The notes beneath the pieces were generated by a model. It was not told the DNA's origin. It did no database searches and saw nothing but the letters and a program-made list of their open reading frames with translations. DNA of 64,000 bases, from contig OZ244807.1 in NCBI GenBank assembly GCA_965220185.1, positions 2,046,001-2,110,000 of the forward strand, given 5' to 3'. The position numbers and the translations under genes are program-made. Shown in pieces: positions 8,631 to 17,400 of this stretch (positions are counted from its first letter, which is position 1; every line of letters begins with the position of its first letter). The stretch is from Azotimanducus sp965220185. Lineage in GTDB: Bacteria; Pseudomonadota; Gammaproteobacteria; Pseudomonadales; Azotimanducaceae.

Positions 8631-8947
8631 TATCCTGAGTCGCTCAGTAGCTGTTGCAATTCGACAAGCGAACAGGTGTTCTCAAGGCATTGGATGATTT
8701 GTGCGCGGGTCTCATCAAGCGCCTGGTTTGGATGCGCTCGTTCAAACGTCCGTTGCAAGGCCTCGCCATCGGCGCTCGCAGCGCGCATATCAATCGCGCT
8801 TGCAGCGTCTCGGCCGAGACGCATGGCCTGATTGCCAGCGGACAGCAGAGAGAACGCGCCAATCGACAGCACGAGCAGCGCAACGAGGATTTCGATCAGC
8901 GTCAGGCCGAACCCATCGACAGGTGAATTTCGCATTGGCGATCGCAT
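8630..8947 (-). CDS. pilV: PilV-like minor pilin
   Basis: A 105-residue prepilin-like protein. The N-terminus MRSPMRNSPVDGFG^LTLIEI gives a 14-residue leader with Gly at -1 and Glu at +5, then the helix LVALLVLSIGAFSLLSAGNQ that is characteristic of PilV/GspI. The body is short (typical PilV is 130-180 residues), with one Cys pair near the C-terminus. Two in-frame ATGs (8947 and 8935) and a further upstream one are possible; none has a strong Shine-Dalgarno sequence, and I prefer 8947. It follows the lspA-pilE fusion after 72 bases. Confidence 0.8.
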   Translation of the reverse strand: MRSPMRNSPVDGFGLTLIEILVALLVLSIGAFSLLSAGNQAMRLGRDAASAIDMRAASADGEALQRTFERAHPNQALDETRAQIIQCLENTCSLVELQQLLSDSG

Positions 8948-9019
8948 GGCTCGACTATCGCATACAACCCACAAGAGTCGTGGTGCGATTTTTCAGCGAA
9001 TCCGTGTGCGATATTCGCC

Positions 9020-9943
9020 CTACCAGATGTTCTCGTCCGCATCATCGAAATCGCCATCGCCGTTCAAGTCAATAAAAGTATTGCCATGTGCATCGTATCC
9101 GAGTAGCGGCAAGTCCGAATCATCGGCTGGCACAGCGTGCAGCACATAGAAATTGTCTTCTGCTTCGACCACCTGCACTTGATAATCGCGTGCGCCCGGC
9201 GTGCAGACATCAAGCGCGATGGCGCCCGTCGCCGCCTCACCGACACCGTCGCCATCCCGGTCTGAAATGTTCGCAAGCGAACCATCATCGAGTAGCCGAC
9301 GCTCAAGGCTCGCCCCGCAGCGCAAGAGGTCGCCCTCCCCTGCCGTCTGCGCGGCGCGCTGAGTGAATCCGACATAGGTCGGCACCGTGATGACCGCAAG
9401 CACCGCCACAATCAATAGCACGATCATCACCTCAGTAAGACTAAAGGCCGCGCTGGACGATTTCGACTCCTTGTAGATTGACCACATCCACGCGATGACC
9501 CCAAACGTGATGCAGACATCGGCTAGGTTGTACGCTGGAAAGCCCCACCCAAATGCATGCATGAGCACGAAATCGATCACATGACCGAGGCTCACCCGAT
9601 CAATCAAATTGCCAATCGCGCCTGCGAGCACCAAGGCATAGCCAATGGCGCGCCACGCATCGGATGTCCGCCGTAGCCAAATCTCGCGGATCAGATAGCC
9701 CGACACAAGCACGGCGATTGGCGTAATGATCCAGAGCTGAATACCACCCGGGAGATCAAATAGGCCGAAAGCCATGCCGCTGTTGTGCAGGCGCACGAGG
9801 CTTAGCACAGGCAGGAGTTCGATGCGCTCGAAGAGGTCGAGAGAGGCGCGCACCCCAGCCTTGGTGAGTTGGTCGGCAAGCACAAGCAGGCCGCTCAGGG
9901 CGAACAATCCGCTCGGCGAGATGAGCGTCTTGTTATGTTTCAT
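9020..9943 (-). CDS. lspA: Signal peptidase II (LspA) fused in frame to a PilE-like pilin
   Basis: A 307-residue protein with two recognisable parts. Residues 1-161 are a complete LspA: VLADQLTK near 24, HNSGMAFG at 53-60, GNLIDR at 111-116 and the catalytic Asp pair D124 (VIDF) and D142 (NLAD), with four membrane helices. It would remove lipoprotein signal peptides at the inner membrane. Residues 162-307 are a type IV pilin: SSSAA^FSLTEVMIVLLIVAV with Glu171 at +5, then a globular domain with two Cys and two Asp-rich DxDGDG-type loops (near 228 and 292). No stop codon separates the parts. LspA has both ends in the cytoplasm, so the pilin cleavage site would face prepilin peptidase correctly. 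The ATG at 9943 overlaps the ribF stop by 11 bases. A longer reading frame upstream is only the ribF shadow. AAGGAG precedes the junction, but I see no in-frame start near it. Confidence 0.88.
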   Translation of the reverse strand: MKHNKTLISPSGLFALSGLLVLADQLTKAGVRASLDLFERIELLPVLSLVRLHNSGMAFGLFDLPGGIQLWIITPIAVLVSGYLIREIWLRRTSDAWRAIGYALVLAGAIGNLIDRVSLGHVIDFVLMHAFGWGFPAYNLADVCITFGVIAWMWSIYKESKSSSAAFSLTEVMIVLLIVAVLAVITVPTYVGFTQRAAQTAGEGDLLRCGASLERRLLDDGSLANISDRDGDGVGEAATGAIALDVCTPGARDYQVQVVEAEDNFYVLHAVPADDSDLPLLGYDAHGNTFIDLNGDGDFDDADENIW

Positions 9944-10859
9944 GCCATGTTCTCCGAACATCCGCAACATCACGCTGAATCTGACGCTTGAGCGCATCGA
10001 GCGAATCGAACTTGCGCTCTTCGCGCACCTTGTGACGAAACGTGACGCGCAGCCGCGCACCATAGATATCCTCACCGAAATCCAACAGGTGCACTTCGAG
10101 CGTGTGCTGCTCGCCGTCAACGGTTGGACGCGTGCCGAGGTTCGCCACGCCGTGCAGGTGCGTGTCCCCGACGCCGACTTCGACTGCGAACACGCCGCGC
10201 ACAGCAGCGCCTGATCGCCGCAGTGCGATATTCGCCGTTGGGAAGCCAAGCGTGCGGCCAAGGCGCCTGCCTTCAACCACGCGGCCAATGATGAAGTAAG
10301 GATGCCCCATCAGCCGCTCGGCGGCGAGCAAGTCACCGGCGCGCAACAACTCACGAACGCGCGTGCTGCTGACGCGCGCGCCGTCGAGTTCGAGGGTGCC
10401 GAAATTCGACACGTCAAATCCGTGCCGCTCGCCGAACGTGCGCAGCAGCCTGTAGTCGCCCTTGGCGGCATGCCCAAAGCGGGCATCGTCACCCACAACC
10501 ATATGACGAACGCCCAACGACTCAACAAGAAATCGCTCAATGACTTCTTCGGCGGTGACGCCTGCGATACCCGCATTGAATGGAATCAGCAGCACTCGGT
10601 CAATGCCTGCCGCACGCACGAGATGCATCTTTTCACGCAGGCCCGTCAGCCGCGCTTGCGTGCCGGTTCCAGCGAAGAACTCCCACGGATGCGGCTCGAA
10701 AGTGATGAGTAGGGATGGCACATCGTGCTCCGTCGCCTTGTCAACCAGATAGCGAAGGATCATCTGATGGCCATGATGCACGCCGTCAAAGTTGCCAAGC
10801 GTTGCCACGCAGCCTTTGTGCCGAGGCCGAAGATTATGAGCGCCACGAACAATTTCCAT
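9933..10859 (-). CDS. ribF: Bifunctional riboflavin kinase / FAD synthetase
   Basis: A 308-residue protein converting riboflavin to FMN and FAD. The N-terminal nucleotidyltransferase carries TLGNFDGVHHGHQ near residue 20 (HIGH-type ATP site) and a later SSTRVRELL motif near 156. The C-terminal riboflavin kinase carries GRTLGFPTANI near 202. Length and order are standard. It sits between murJ (41 bases upstream) and the lspA fusion (11-base overlap). In Pseudomonas the order is murJ, ribF, ileS, lspA, fkpB, ispH and pilE; here ileS, fkpB and ispH are absent. Confidence 0.96.
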   Translation of the reverse strand: MEIVRGAHNLRPRHKGCVATLGNFDGVHHGHQMILRYLVDKATEHDVPSLLITFEPHPWEFFAGTGTQARLTGLREKMHLVRAAGIDRVLLIPFNAGIAGVTAEEVIERFLVESLGVRHMVVGDDARFGHAAKGDYRLLRTFGERHGFDVSNFGTLELDGARVSSTRVRELLRAGDLLAAERLMGHPYFIIGRVVEGRRLGRTLGFPTANIALRRSGAAVRGVFAVEVGVGDTHLHGVANLGTRPTVDGEQHTLEVHLLDFGEDIYGARLRVTFRHKVREERKFDSLDALKRQIQRDVADVRRTWHET

Positions 10860-10900
10860 GGCGCAGGATTATACAGTGGGCTTAATTCCTAACCGCCGCG

Positions 10901-12463
10901 TCAGCCCGGCCCTCGCAAATGCTTGAAGCGAAGCCCAAGGGCGAATAACGCGATGAAATAGACTGCCGCAGCGCCGAGCACCAAGATGGCAAGTCGCGAC
11001 GCGCGGCTCCACACGTCAGCCTCGAACCAGAACACGGCATCAGGCCGCAACCAGTAAAGAAAAACCAGCATCAGCAGCGACGCGACGCCGAGCTTGAGGG
11101 CGTACAGGCACAAGCGCCGCACATCCGGCACGAGTCCGCGCGCGCCGAGGCCTCTGAGCAGCAGCCACGCATGAAGCACAGATGCGAGGCTCGTCGCGAG
11201 CGCGAGGCCGACATGCGCAAGATACCCAATCAGCAGCAGGTTCAAGGCGATGTTCGCCGCCACCGCGATCAGCGCGTAGCGAAGCGGCGTTCTGGTGTCG
11301 AGGCGTGCAAACCACGCGGGGACACACACCTTCACCAGCATCAAGGCGACGAGGCCGACCGAGTAAGCTTGCAAACTTAATGCCGCCATCCTCACGTCAT
11401 GCGCGGTCAGCGCGCCGTGCCCGAAAATCGTCGCAATCAGCGGCTCTGCGAGCACGAACAGTCCGGCCGCCGCAGGCAATCCGAAAAGAAGCGCGAGACG
11501 CATGCCTTGGGCGAGCGTGCGCATGAACCCCGCTTGATCGTCTTCGCGCGCGAGCCTTGACAGGCTCGGCAGGAGCGCGGTGCCGAGGCCCACCGCGATC
11601 ATGCCAAGCGGCAGCTCGAACAGGCGATCCGAGTAATACAGCCAAGAGACACTGCCGACCACGAGGAACGAAGCGAGCACCGCATCGATCAAGGAATTCA
11701 ATTGACCGGCGGAGGCGGAAAGCACGGCAGGCCCCATGAGGCGGACGACGCTGCGGCTGCCTTCATGCGAAAAATCAACACGAGGACGAGTCAGCAGGCC
11801 AAGTCGGCCGACCGCCAGCATCTGCGCGCCGAGCTGCAAAACTCCGGCAACCATAACCGCATAGGCAAGCACCATGACCGAGGGATTCGCACGAGTGACA
11901 AAGAACAGCGCCGCAGCGATCAGGCAGATATTGAGAAGCACCGGTGCGAGCGCTGGCACCGCGAATCGCGAATGGGAGTTGAGTATCGCCGCGCAGTAGG
12001 CTGCAAGCGCCATGCAGCCAAGGTACGGAAAAGTGATGCGCAGCACATCGACTGAGAGTTCACGCCGAGGGTCGAGCGCGTCAAAGCCGGGCGCGAACAG
12101 CGTCATCAGCCACGGCGCGAGCAAAACGCCGAGGACACACACCGGCACCAGCGCCGTCAAGAAATTCCCTTGGATGACAGAAACGAAACGCAGCAGCTCC
12201 TCGCGAGTGCCTTTAAGAACACCTGCAAGCACCGGCACGAAACCTTGCGAGAAGGCGCCCTCCGCGAGCATTCTGCGAAAGAAGTTCGGCACCCTGAAGG
12301 CGAGGAAAAAGGCATCCGCCGCCGCGCTGGCGCCAAATATATTGGCAAGTACAACATCGCGCAGGAAACCTGTCACGCGCGACAGCAGCGTGCCGCCAGC
12401 GACCACCGAGCCGCGCTTGAGGAGCGCTTCGTCCTCTGATGATGCTGGCTGCGGCGAACTCAT
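10901..12463 (-). CDS. murJ: Lipid II flippase MurJ
   Basis: A 520-residue polytopic inner-membrane protein of the MOP/MATE-like MurJ family, which flips lipid II for peptidoglycan synthesis. LLSRVTGFLRDVVLANIFG near residue 25 and FRVPNFFRRMLAEGAFSQGFVPV near 57-78 are family signatures. Hydrophobic segments throughout fit the usual 14 helices. At about residue 378 the usual LVKVLAP-type segment reads LVKVCVPAWFAR, where VCVP is encoded by a copy of the dispersed GTGTGTGTCCC repeat. It is the first gene of the run towards ribF and lspA-pilE. Confidence 0.96.
   Translation of the reverse strand: MSSPQPASSEDEALLKRGSVVAGGTLLSRVTGFLRDVVLANIFGASAAADAFFLAFRVPNFFRRMLAEGAFSQGFVPVLAGVLKGTREELLRFVSVIQGNFLTALVPVCVLGVLLAPWLMTLFAPGFDALDPRRELSVDVLRITFPYLGCMALAAYCAAILNSHSRFAVPALAPVLLNICLIAAALFFVTRANPSVMVLAYAVMVAGVLQLGAQMLAVGRLGLLTRPRVDFSHEGSRSVVRLMGPAVLSASAGQLNSLIDAVLASFLVVGSVSWLYYSDRLFELPLGMIAVGLGTALLPSLSRLAREDDQAGFMRTLAQGMRLALLFGLPAAAGLFVLAEPLIATIFGHGALTAHDVRMAALSLQAYSVGLVALMLVKVCVPAWFARLDTRTPLRYALIAVAANIALNLLLIGYLAHVGLALATSLASVLHAWLLLRGLGARGLVPDVRRLCLYALKLGVASLLMLVFLYWLRPDAVFWFEADVWSRASRLAILVLGAAAVYFIALFALGLRFKHLRGPG
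11319..11329 (-). repeat. Dispersed GTGTGTGTCCC repeat inside murJ
   Basis: Exact copy, plus strand GGGACACACAC, giving VCVP on the murJ coding strand. Here it replaces residues at a conserved position and does not look like an insertion. Confidence 0.85.
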
Positions 12464-12483
12464 GCCGCAGCCACTGTTGTTAA

Positions 12484-12517
12484 TGTGCTGTCCCGCACCT
12501 GCTTATGGGACAGCACA
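12484..12517 (-). terminator. Hairpin after the Rieske gene
   Basis: A perfect 11-base stem, TGTGCTGTCCC at 12484-12494 and GGGACAGCACA at 12507-12517, with a 12-base loop, begins immediately after the Rieske stop codon (12518-12520). No U-run follows on the minus strand, so intrinsic termination is plausible but not certain; it could also protect the mRNA end. Confidence 0.55.
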
Positions 12518-13864
12518 CTATCCTTGCACCCACTTCGACAGCAGGTGATGGAAGTGGCGAATCTTGGTTTCTTGATAGCGAGCGAGCACCACTTCGTCGT
12601 ACTGCGCCGCCTCAAGACCCTTTTGCACCTTCGGCAGGTTGAAAGTATCTTGGGTGAACACCTTCGCGAGCAGGCCGAGTTCGGGCGCGTTCGTCCACGG
12701 CTCGTCCTCGTCGAGCAAGTGCAGCGGCGCGGGGTCAGGACGCTCGCCCTTGAATGGGCTCATGTAGTAGCACTCCATCAAAGACTTGTCATGGCGGTCG
12801 TCCCACGGACGAAAGCGGTAGGTGATGCGGTTGAACCCACCCCATGGATGGAAGTTCGGAAAAACCGTGTAGTAGATGCTGTCGAGCAGATCCGCATCGG
12901 GCATGACAGCATCTTCGCCGACCACTCCGCGCATGGCGCCCCTGCTGAGGTGCGCCATGAAATTGCGTGCGCTCATGCCATTAGGAATATTCGGCCCCGG
13001 CACGTCATCGAGATAGCGCATGTTGGCGGCATCGAACATCTCGTCCTCGCCTGGCCGATAGCGCAGATGCGGGCTCGGCGTGCCGTTGGGCGTGATCGCA
13101 CGTGAGAAATTCTCCCATGCGTCGTATTGCGAATTCTCATCGCCAATGCCCGCCAGAATCTGTGGATGTGTCGCGACCACATGGAAAGCCTCCATGAAGG
13201 CTTCCTGGCACGCTTTCCAGTTGCAGCTCATGATCTTTCCGACATGCGCTTCGATGTAGCGCGCCTCTGGCTGCCAGACATCAAAGTGATCTGGAAAGCC
13301 ACCAAGAAACGATCGCAGCGGCTCGGCATTGACATCCATGTTGACGAACACCCAGCCACCCCAGGCATCGCACGCGACAGGTGTCAGAGTGAATTCCGGC
13401 TGATCGATATGCGGAAAATCCCAGTCGGACGTGACATTGCGTAGGCTGCCATCGAGATTCCAGCTAAAGCCATGAAACGGGCAGATGAAGCTCGATGCGT
13501 TGCCCGGGTGATCGACGAGGCGACGACCACGATGACGGCAGACATTGTGATGCGCACGAATACCCTGCTTTGTTCGCACGATCAGAATCGAGAAGCGGCC
13601 GATGTCGTAAGTGAGATGATCGCCAACCTGTGGGAGCTCCTCTTCGCGGCAAGCCATTTGCCACACCCGCGGCCACAGCCGCTGCATTTCGAGATCGTGA
13701 AACGCGCGTGAGGTATAGCGGCTCACCGGCACAGACACCAGCGGGATGTCGGGATTGTTCTGCAAACGCAAGGTTTCGAATGGCGCCACGATGTCGCCGT
13801 CCAGGAGCTCCTGATAACTGATGCCTTCGGAACGCGCGTCAATCAAAGGTGCGGCACTTGCCAT
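12518..13864 (-). CDS. Rieske [2Fe-2S] aromatic ring-hydroxylating oxygenase, alpha subunit
   Basis: A 448-residue oxygenase. The Rieske site is C109-x-H111 (NVCRHRG) and C128-x-x-H131 (ICPFHGFSW). The mononuclear iron site is around E225, H228 and H233 (CQEAFMEAFHVVATH). Both domains are intact and in family order, and length is standard. Such enzymes add oxygen to aromatic or steroid-like substrates and need a separate reductase, which is not in the window. The substrate is unknown. The start is fixed by AGGAG ahead of ATG. A 263-bp MITE lies 12 bases upstream and separates it from the small gene at 14148-14381, which was probably its operon partner. Confidence 0.93.
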   Translation of the reverse strand: MASAAPLIDARSEGISYQELLDGDIVAPFETLRLQNNPDIPLVSVPVSRYTSRAFHDLEMQRLWPRVWQMACREEELPQVGDHLTYDIGRFSILIVRTKQGIRAHHNVCRHRGRRLVDHPGNASSFICPFHGFSWNLDGSLRNVTSDWDFPHIDQPEFTLTPVACDAWGGWVFVNMDVNAEPLRSFLGGFPDHFDVWQPEARYIEAHVGKIMSCNWKACQEAFMEAFHVVATHPQILAGIGDENSQYDAWENFSRAITPNGTPSPHLRYRPGEDEMFDAANMRYLDDVPGPNIPNGMSARNFMAHLSRGAMRGVVGEDAVMPDADLLDSIYYTVFPNFHPWGGFNRITYRFRPWDDRHDKSLMECYYMSPFKGERPDPAPLHLLDEDEPWTNAPELGLLAKVFTQDTFNLPKVQKGLEAAQYDEVVLARYQETKIRHFHHLLSKWVQG

Positions 13865-13876
13865 GATGAAATCTCC

Positions 13877-14143
13877 TAGTGTCCTGTGTCATAAATAAGT
13901 GTGGATTCAGCGCGCAGGAGAAGGGCTGTGGCGAGGCACGTCCCGCAGGGAATACCTGGCCGTATTGCCAAGGGCTGCAACGCGGCCACAGCCCTTCCCC
14001 TGCGCGCCCTTCGGGAGCGAGCACAATCGCCGATGGCTGCGTTGCAGCCCTTGGCAATATGCCCGATATTCCCTGCGGACCGCGCCTTGCCATCAACGAT
14101 TGTGCTCACTCTGAACCACACTTATTTATGACACAGGACACTA
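13877..14143. mobile_element. MITE, copy 1 (263 bp plus flanking TA)
   Basis: An element at 13879-14141 bounded by perfect 26-base terminal inverted repeats (13879-13904 and 14116-14141) that start GTGTCCTGTGTCATAAATAA, and flanked by TA on both sides (13877-13878, 14142-14143). It has no transposase. TA duplication fits an IS630/Tc1-mariner type non-autonomous element. The interior is rich in nested inverted repeats, for example AGGAGAAGGGCTGTGGC near 13917 against GCCACAGCCCTTCCCCT near 13985, and GAGCACAATCG near 14018 against CGATTGTGCTC near 14097. A second copy of identical length is at 53113-53379. Confidence 0.88.
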
Positions 14144-14147
14144 GCGA

Positions 14148-14381
14148 TTAATTCTCACCGCTCGCTGTTGCTGGCCGGTTACGGCGAGCATCGCTGCCTT
14201 CGGGCAATTGCGGCCCGGCTAGCCAGACGAGCATATGCGGGTCAGCATGGGTGAGCTCGCCGTCCATATGACGGCCATCAGAAGCGAAGGCACCGACGCG
14301 CCCATTGTTCTCAACGTCCACGAGGCCATCGTCGCGCAAGCGATAGGTCGCGCCGGTCAGCGGATGCTTGAGAACTGGCAT
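14148..14381 (-). CDS. Small hypothetical protein, former operon partner of the Rieske gene
   Basis: A 77-residue protein, MPVLKHPLTGATYRLRDDG at the N-terminus, with no signal peptide or membrane helix. GGGAGG seven bases before ATG makes the start secure. The text reads like a short beta-rich domain (TGATYRLRDDGLVDVEN, GRVGAFASDGRHMDGE) and ends in a charged tail. I do not recognise the family. Without the MITE its stop would lie about 17 bases before the Rieske ATG, so the two were probably one transcription unit and the protein may act with the oxygenase. That role is inference from position only. Confidence 0.7.
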   Translation of the reverse strand: MPVLKHPLTGATYRLRDDGLVDVENNGRVGAFASDGRHMDGELTHADPHMLVWLAGPQLPEGSDARRNRPATASGEN

Positions 14382-14416
14382 GAATGCGCCTCCCGTGAAA
14401 TCTGTGACGAAACGCG

Positions 14417-14495
14417 AGTGCTCCGTGTCATTGCTGCTTCACCAAACCATCAGGCCGATAATACCGCGTCGGCGGGCATAGTGTGACGGAGCACT
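14417..14495 (-). terminator. Long-loop inverted repeat after metH
   Basis: Arms AGTGCTCCGT at 14417-14426 and ACGGAGCACT at 14486-14495 pair perfectly (10 bases) across a 59-base loop, immediately downstream of the metH stop. The loop is long and no U-run is present, so this may be an mRNA end structure or an operator for the small gene, not a classical terminator. Confidence 0.35.
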
Positions 14496-17400
14496 AATCC
14501 GCATATCCAAGATTCGGTAGCAAGCGCCGTTCGGCCTCGTCAATGCCGATATCCTTGCGGCGCGCATAATCCTCGACCTGATCGCGCCCGAGCAGGCCGA
14601 CATCAAAGTACGCACTGTCAGGATGCGAGAAGTACCAGCCGCTCACCGACGCCGCAGGCGACATGGCCCACGACTCAGTGAGATGCACGCCAAAGGCTTC
14701 ATCAATCTCAAGGAGCTGCCAGATCTTTGATTTCTCGCTGTGCTCAGGACATGCGGGATAGCCTGGCGCCGGTCGTATCCCCTGGTAGGCCTCGCCGATC
14801 AACGAACCAGTATCGAGCGGCTCGTCGCTCGCATAGCCCCACCACTCGCGCCTGACCTGCCAGTGCAAGCGCTCCGCAAAGGCTTCGGCGAGACGATCAG
14901 CGAGCGCCTTCAAAAGTATCGCACTATAGTCATCGGACGCGGCTTCAAATGCTTTTGAACGCGCCCGCTCGCCGATGCCCGCTGTCACCACAAACGCCCC
15001 CATCCAGTCGGCCACGCCGCAAGACGCTTCCGCCACATAGTCGGACAGGCAGCGATTCGGCAGGCCATCCGCAAGCTTGCGCTGCTGACGCAGCATGGAA
15101 AGGCGCATGCGCTCCTCGTTTCTCGACTCGCTGGCAAAAATCTGAATGTCATCATCTGGCAAAGTCGCTGCCGGAAAGATGCCGCACGCCCCCTTGGCTT
15201 CAAGCCAGCCTTCATCGACAAGTTTCACGAGCATCGCCTGCGCCGCATCAAACAGTTCGCGCGCCGCTGCGCCTTTCTGCGGATCGTCCAGAATCTGTGG
15301 AAACTGACCGTTGAGCTGCCACGCCGAAAAGAAGGGTCGCCAATCAATGAACTCGATCAGTTCGTCAAGTGACTGAGAATCAAGGCGCCAAGCGCCGGTA
15401 CGCTCGGGCACAGGTGGCAGGTAAGCGCTCAGTTGCGAGCGAAATCGATTCTCACGAGCCTCGCTCAAGGACAGTCCGGGCGCGCGCCTCGCGGGCTGCG
15501 CGTGGCGTGTTCGCCGCAGCGCGTGATCGCGCGCCACTTCCTCCATGAACAGCGGACGCTCGCTCGTATCGAGTCGCTTGACCACCGAGGCGGCGCGCGA
15601 CGCATCCTTGACATAAACGACCGGCCCCGAATAAGCCGGATCGATTTTGACCGACGTGTGCGCAGGCGATGTCGTCGCGCCGCCAATCAGCAGCGGCAAG
15701 GCGAACCCTTGCTTGGACATTTCGCTTGCCACATGCACCATTTCATCGAGTGAAGGGGTAATGAGACCCGACAGTCCAATCATGTCAGCATGTGTTTCGC
15801 GCGCAGTGTCAAGAATTTTCTGGCAGGGCACCATCACACCGAGGTCCACGACTTCATAGCCATTGCACTGCAACACAACGCTGACGATATTCTTGCCGAT
15901 ATCGTGGACATCGCCTTTGACCGTCGCCAGCACGAGCTTGCCGCGCGCCGCCATCGCATTCGCCGATTCTTCGTCCTGCATAAACGGCACCAAATATTCA
16001 ACAGCGCGCTTCATTACGCGCGCCGACTTGACCACCTGCGGCAGAAACATCTTGCCGCTGCCAAAGAGATCGCCGACGGTGTTCATGCCGCTCATCAACG
16101 GCCCTTCAATGACTTCAAGCGGGCGCGCCGCCTCGACGCGCGCCGCCTCGACATCTTCGATGACATGATCATCAATGCCGTGCACGAGGGCATATTCGAG
16201 GCGCTTTGCCACCTCAAGTCCGCGCCATTCGCTCGCGGCGGCGCTGTCTTCGCTGGCATCCTCGGCAAACTCGCTCGCGAGCCGCAAGAGGCGCTCGGTG
16301 GTGTCACCCCGCCCGGGACGATTCAGCAGCGCGTCCTCGACGGCATCGCGCAGCCGAACAGGAACGTCATCGTAGACGAGCAGCGACCCGGCATTGATAA
16401 TCGCCATGTCCAAGCCCGCCTTGACCGCGTGATAGAGGAACACCGAATGCATGGCGCGCCGCAGCATCTCGTTGCCACGGAAGGCAAATGAGACATTGCT
16501 GATGCCGCCGCTGACGAGCGCGCCCGGACACGCCGCCTTGATCTTGGGAATTGACTCGATGAACGAGCGCGCGTAGTCGTCGTGTTCTGCAATGCCGGTG
16601 GCAATGGCGAGCACGTTCGGGTCAAAAATGATGTTCTCTGGCGCGATACTGAGTTTGTCTGTCAGAAGCGAGAAGCTACGCTGGCAAATTTCGATGCGAC
16701 GCTCGACACTGGTCGCCTGGCCGACCTCGTCAAAAGCCATCACCACCATCGCGTGACCAAGGTCACGGATACGCATCGCCTGCGAGAGAAATTCCGCCTC
16801 GCCTTCCTTGAGGCTGATCGAATTGGCAATGCCTTTCCCCTGCAGGCACTTGAGCCCCGCCTCAAGCACTTCAAACCGCGACGAATCGACCATGACAGGG
16901 ACACGGCTGATCGCAGGTTCGCTCGCCAGCATATTGAGGAAGGTCGTCATCACCGCAACGCCATCGAGCATGCCCTCGTCCATGTTGACATCGATGATGT
17001 TGGCGCCGCCTTCAACTTGACCCGCGGCAACCTTAAGTGCGCCGCTGAAATCGCCGGACTTGATCAGCCTCAAGAAGGCGCGAGAGCCAGCGACGTTCGT
17101 GCGTTCTCCGATATGGAGAAGCCCGGTGTCTTCTCTGACGCTGAGCGGCTCAAGACCGGAAAGGCTGAGGAACGCTTTGGGATGCGGTGGAGGGCGCCGG
17201 GCTGGCGATGCCTCGATGCGCGCGCGTATCGCGACGATGTGCTCGGGAGTGGTGCCGCAGCACCCGCCCATAAGATTGACCACGCCATCGTCGGCGATCT
17301 CGCCGAGGATGGCCGCGGTCGACTCCGGTGTCTCGTCGTACTCGCCGAACTGGTTCGGCAAGCCGGCATTGGGGTGCAGGCTGATGCGCGTATCGGCGAT

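Noticed and set aside
9944..10288. N-terminal extension of the LspA-pilin protein by 115 residues
   Set aside because: The extension is ribF read in another frame; LspA homology and the 11-base overlap fix the start at 9943.
12484..12517. Copy of the GTGTGTGTCCC dispersed repeat
   Set aside because: The hairpin contains GGGACAGCAC, close but different at two positions, and is an inverted repeat at a gene end.
13899..14131. Small proteins encoded inside the MITE
   Set aside because: Frames on both strands and in both copies arise from inverted-repeat DNA; no ribosome site, and frames differ between copies.
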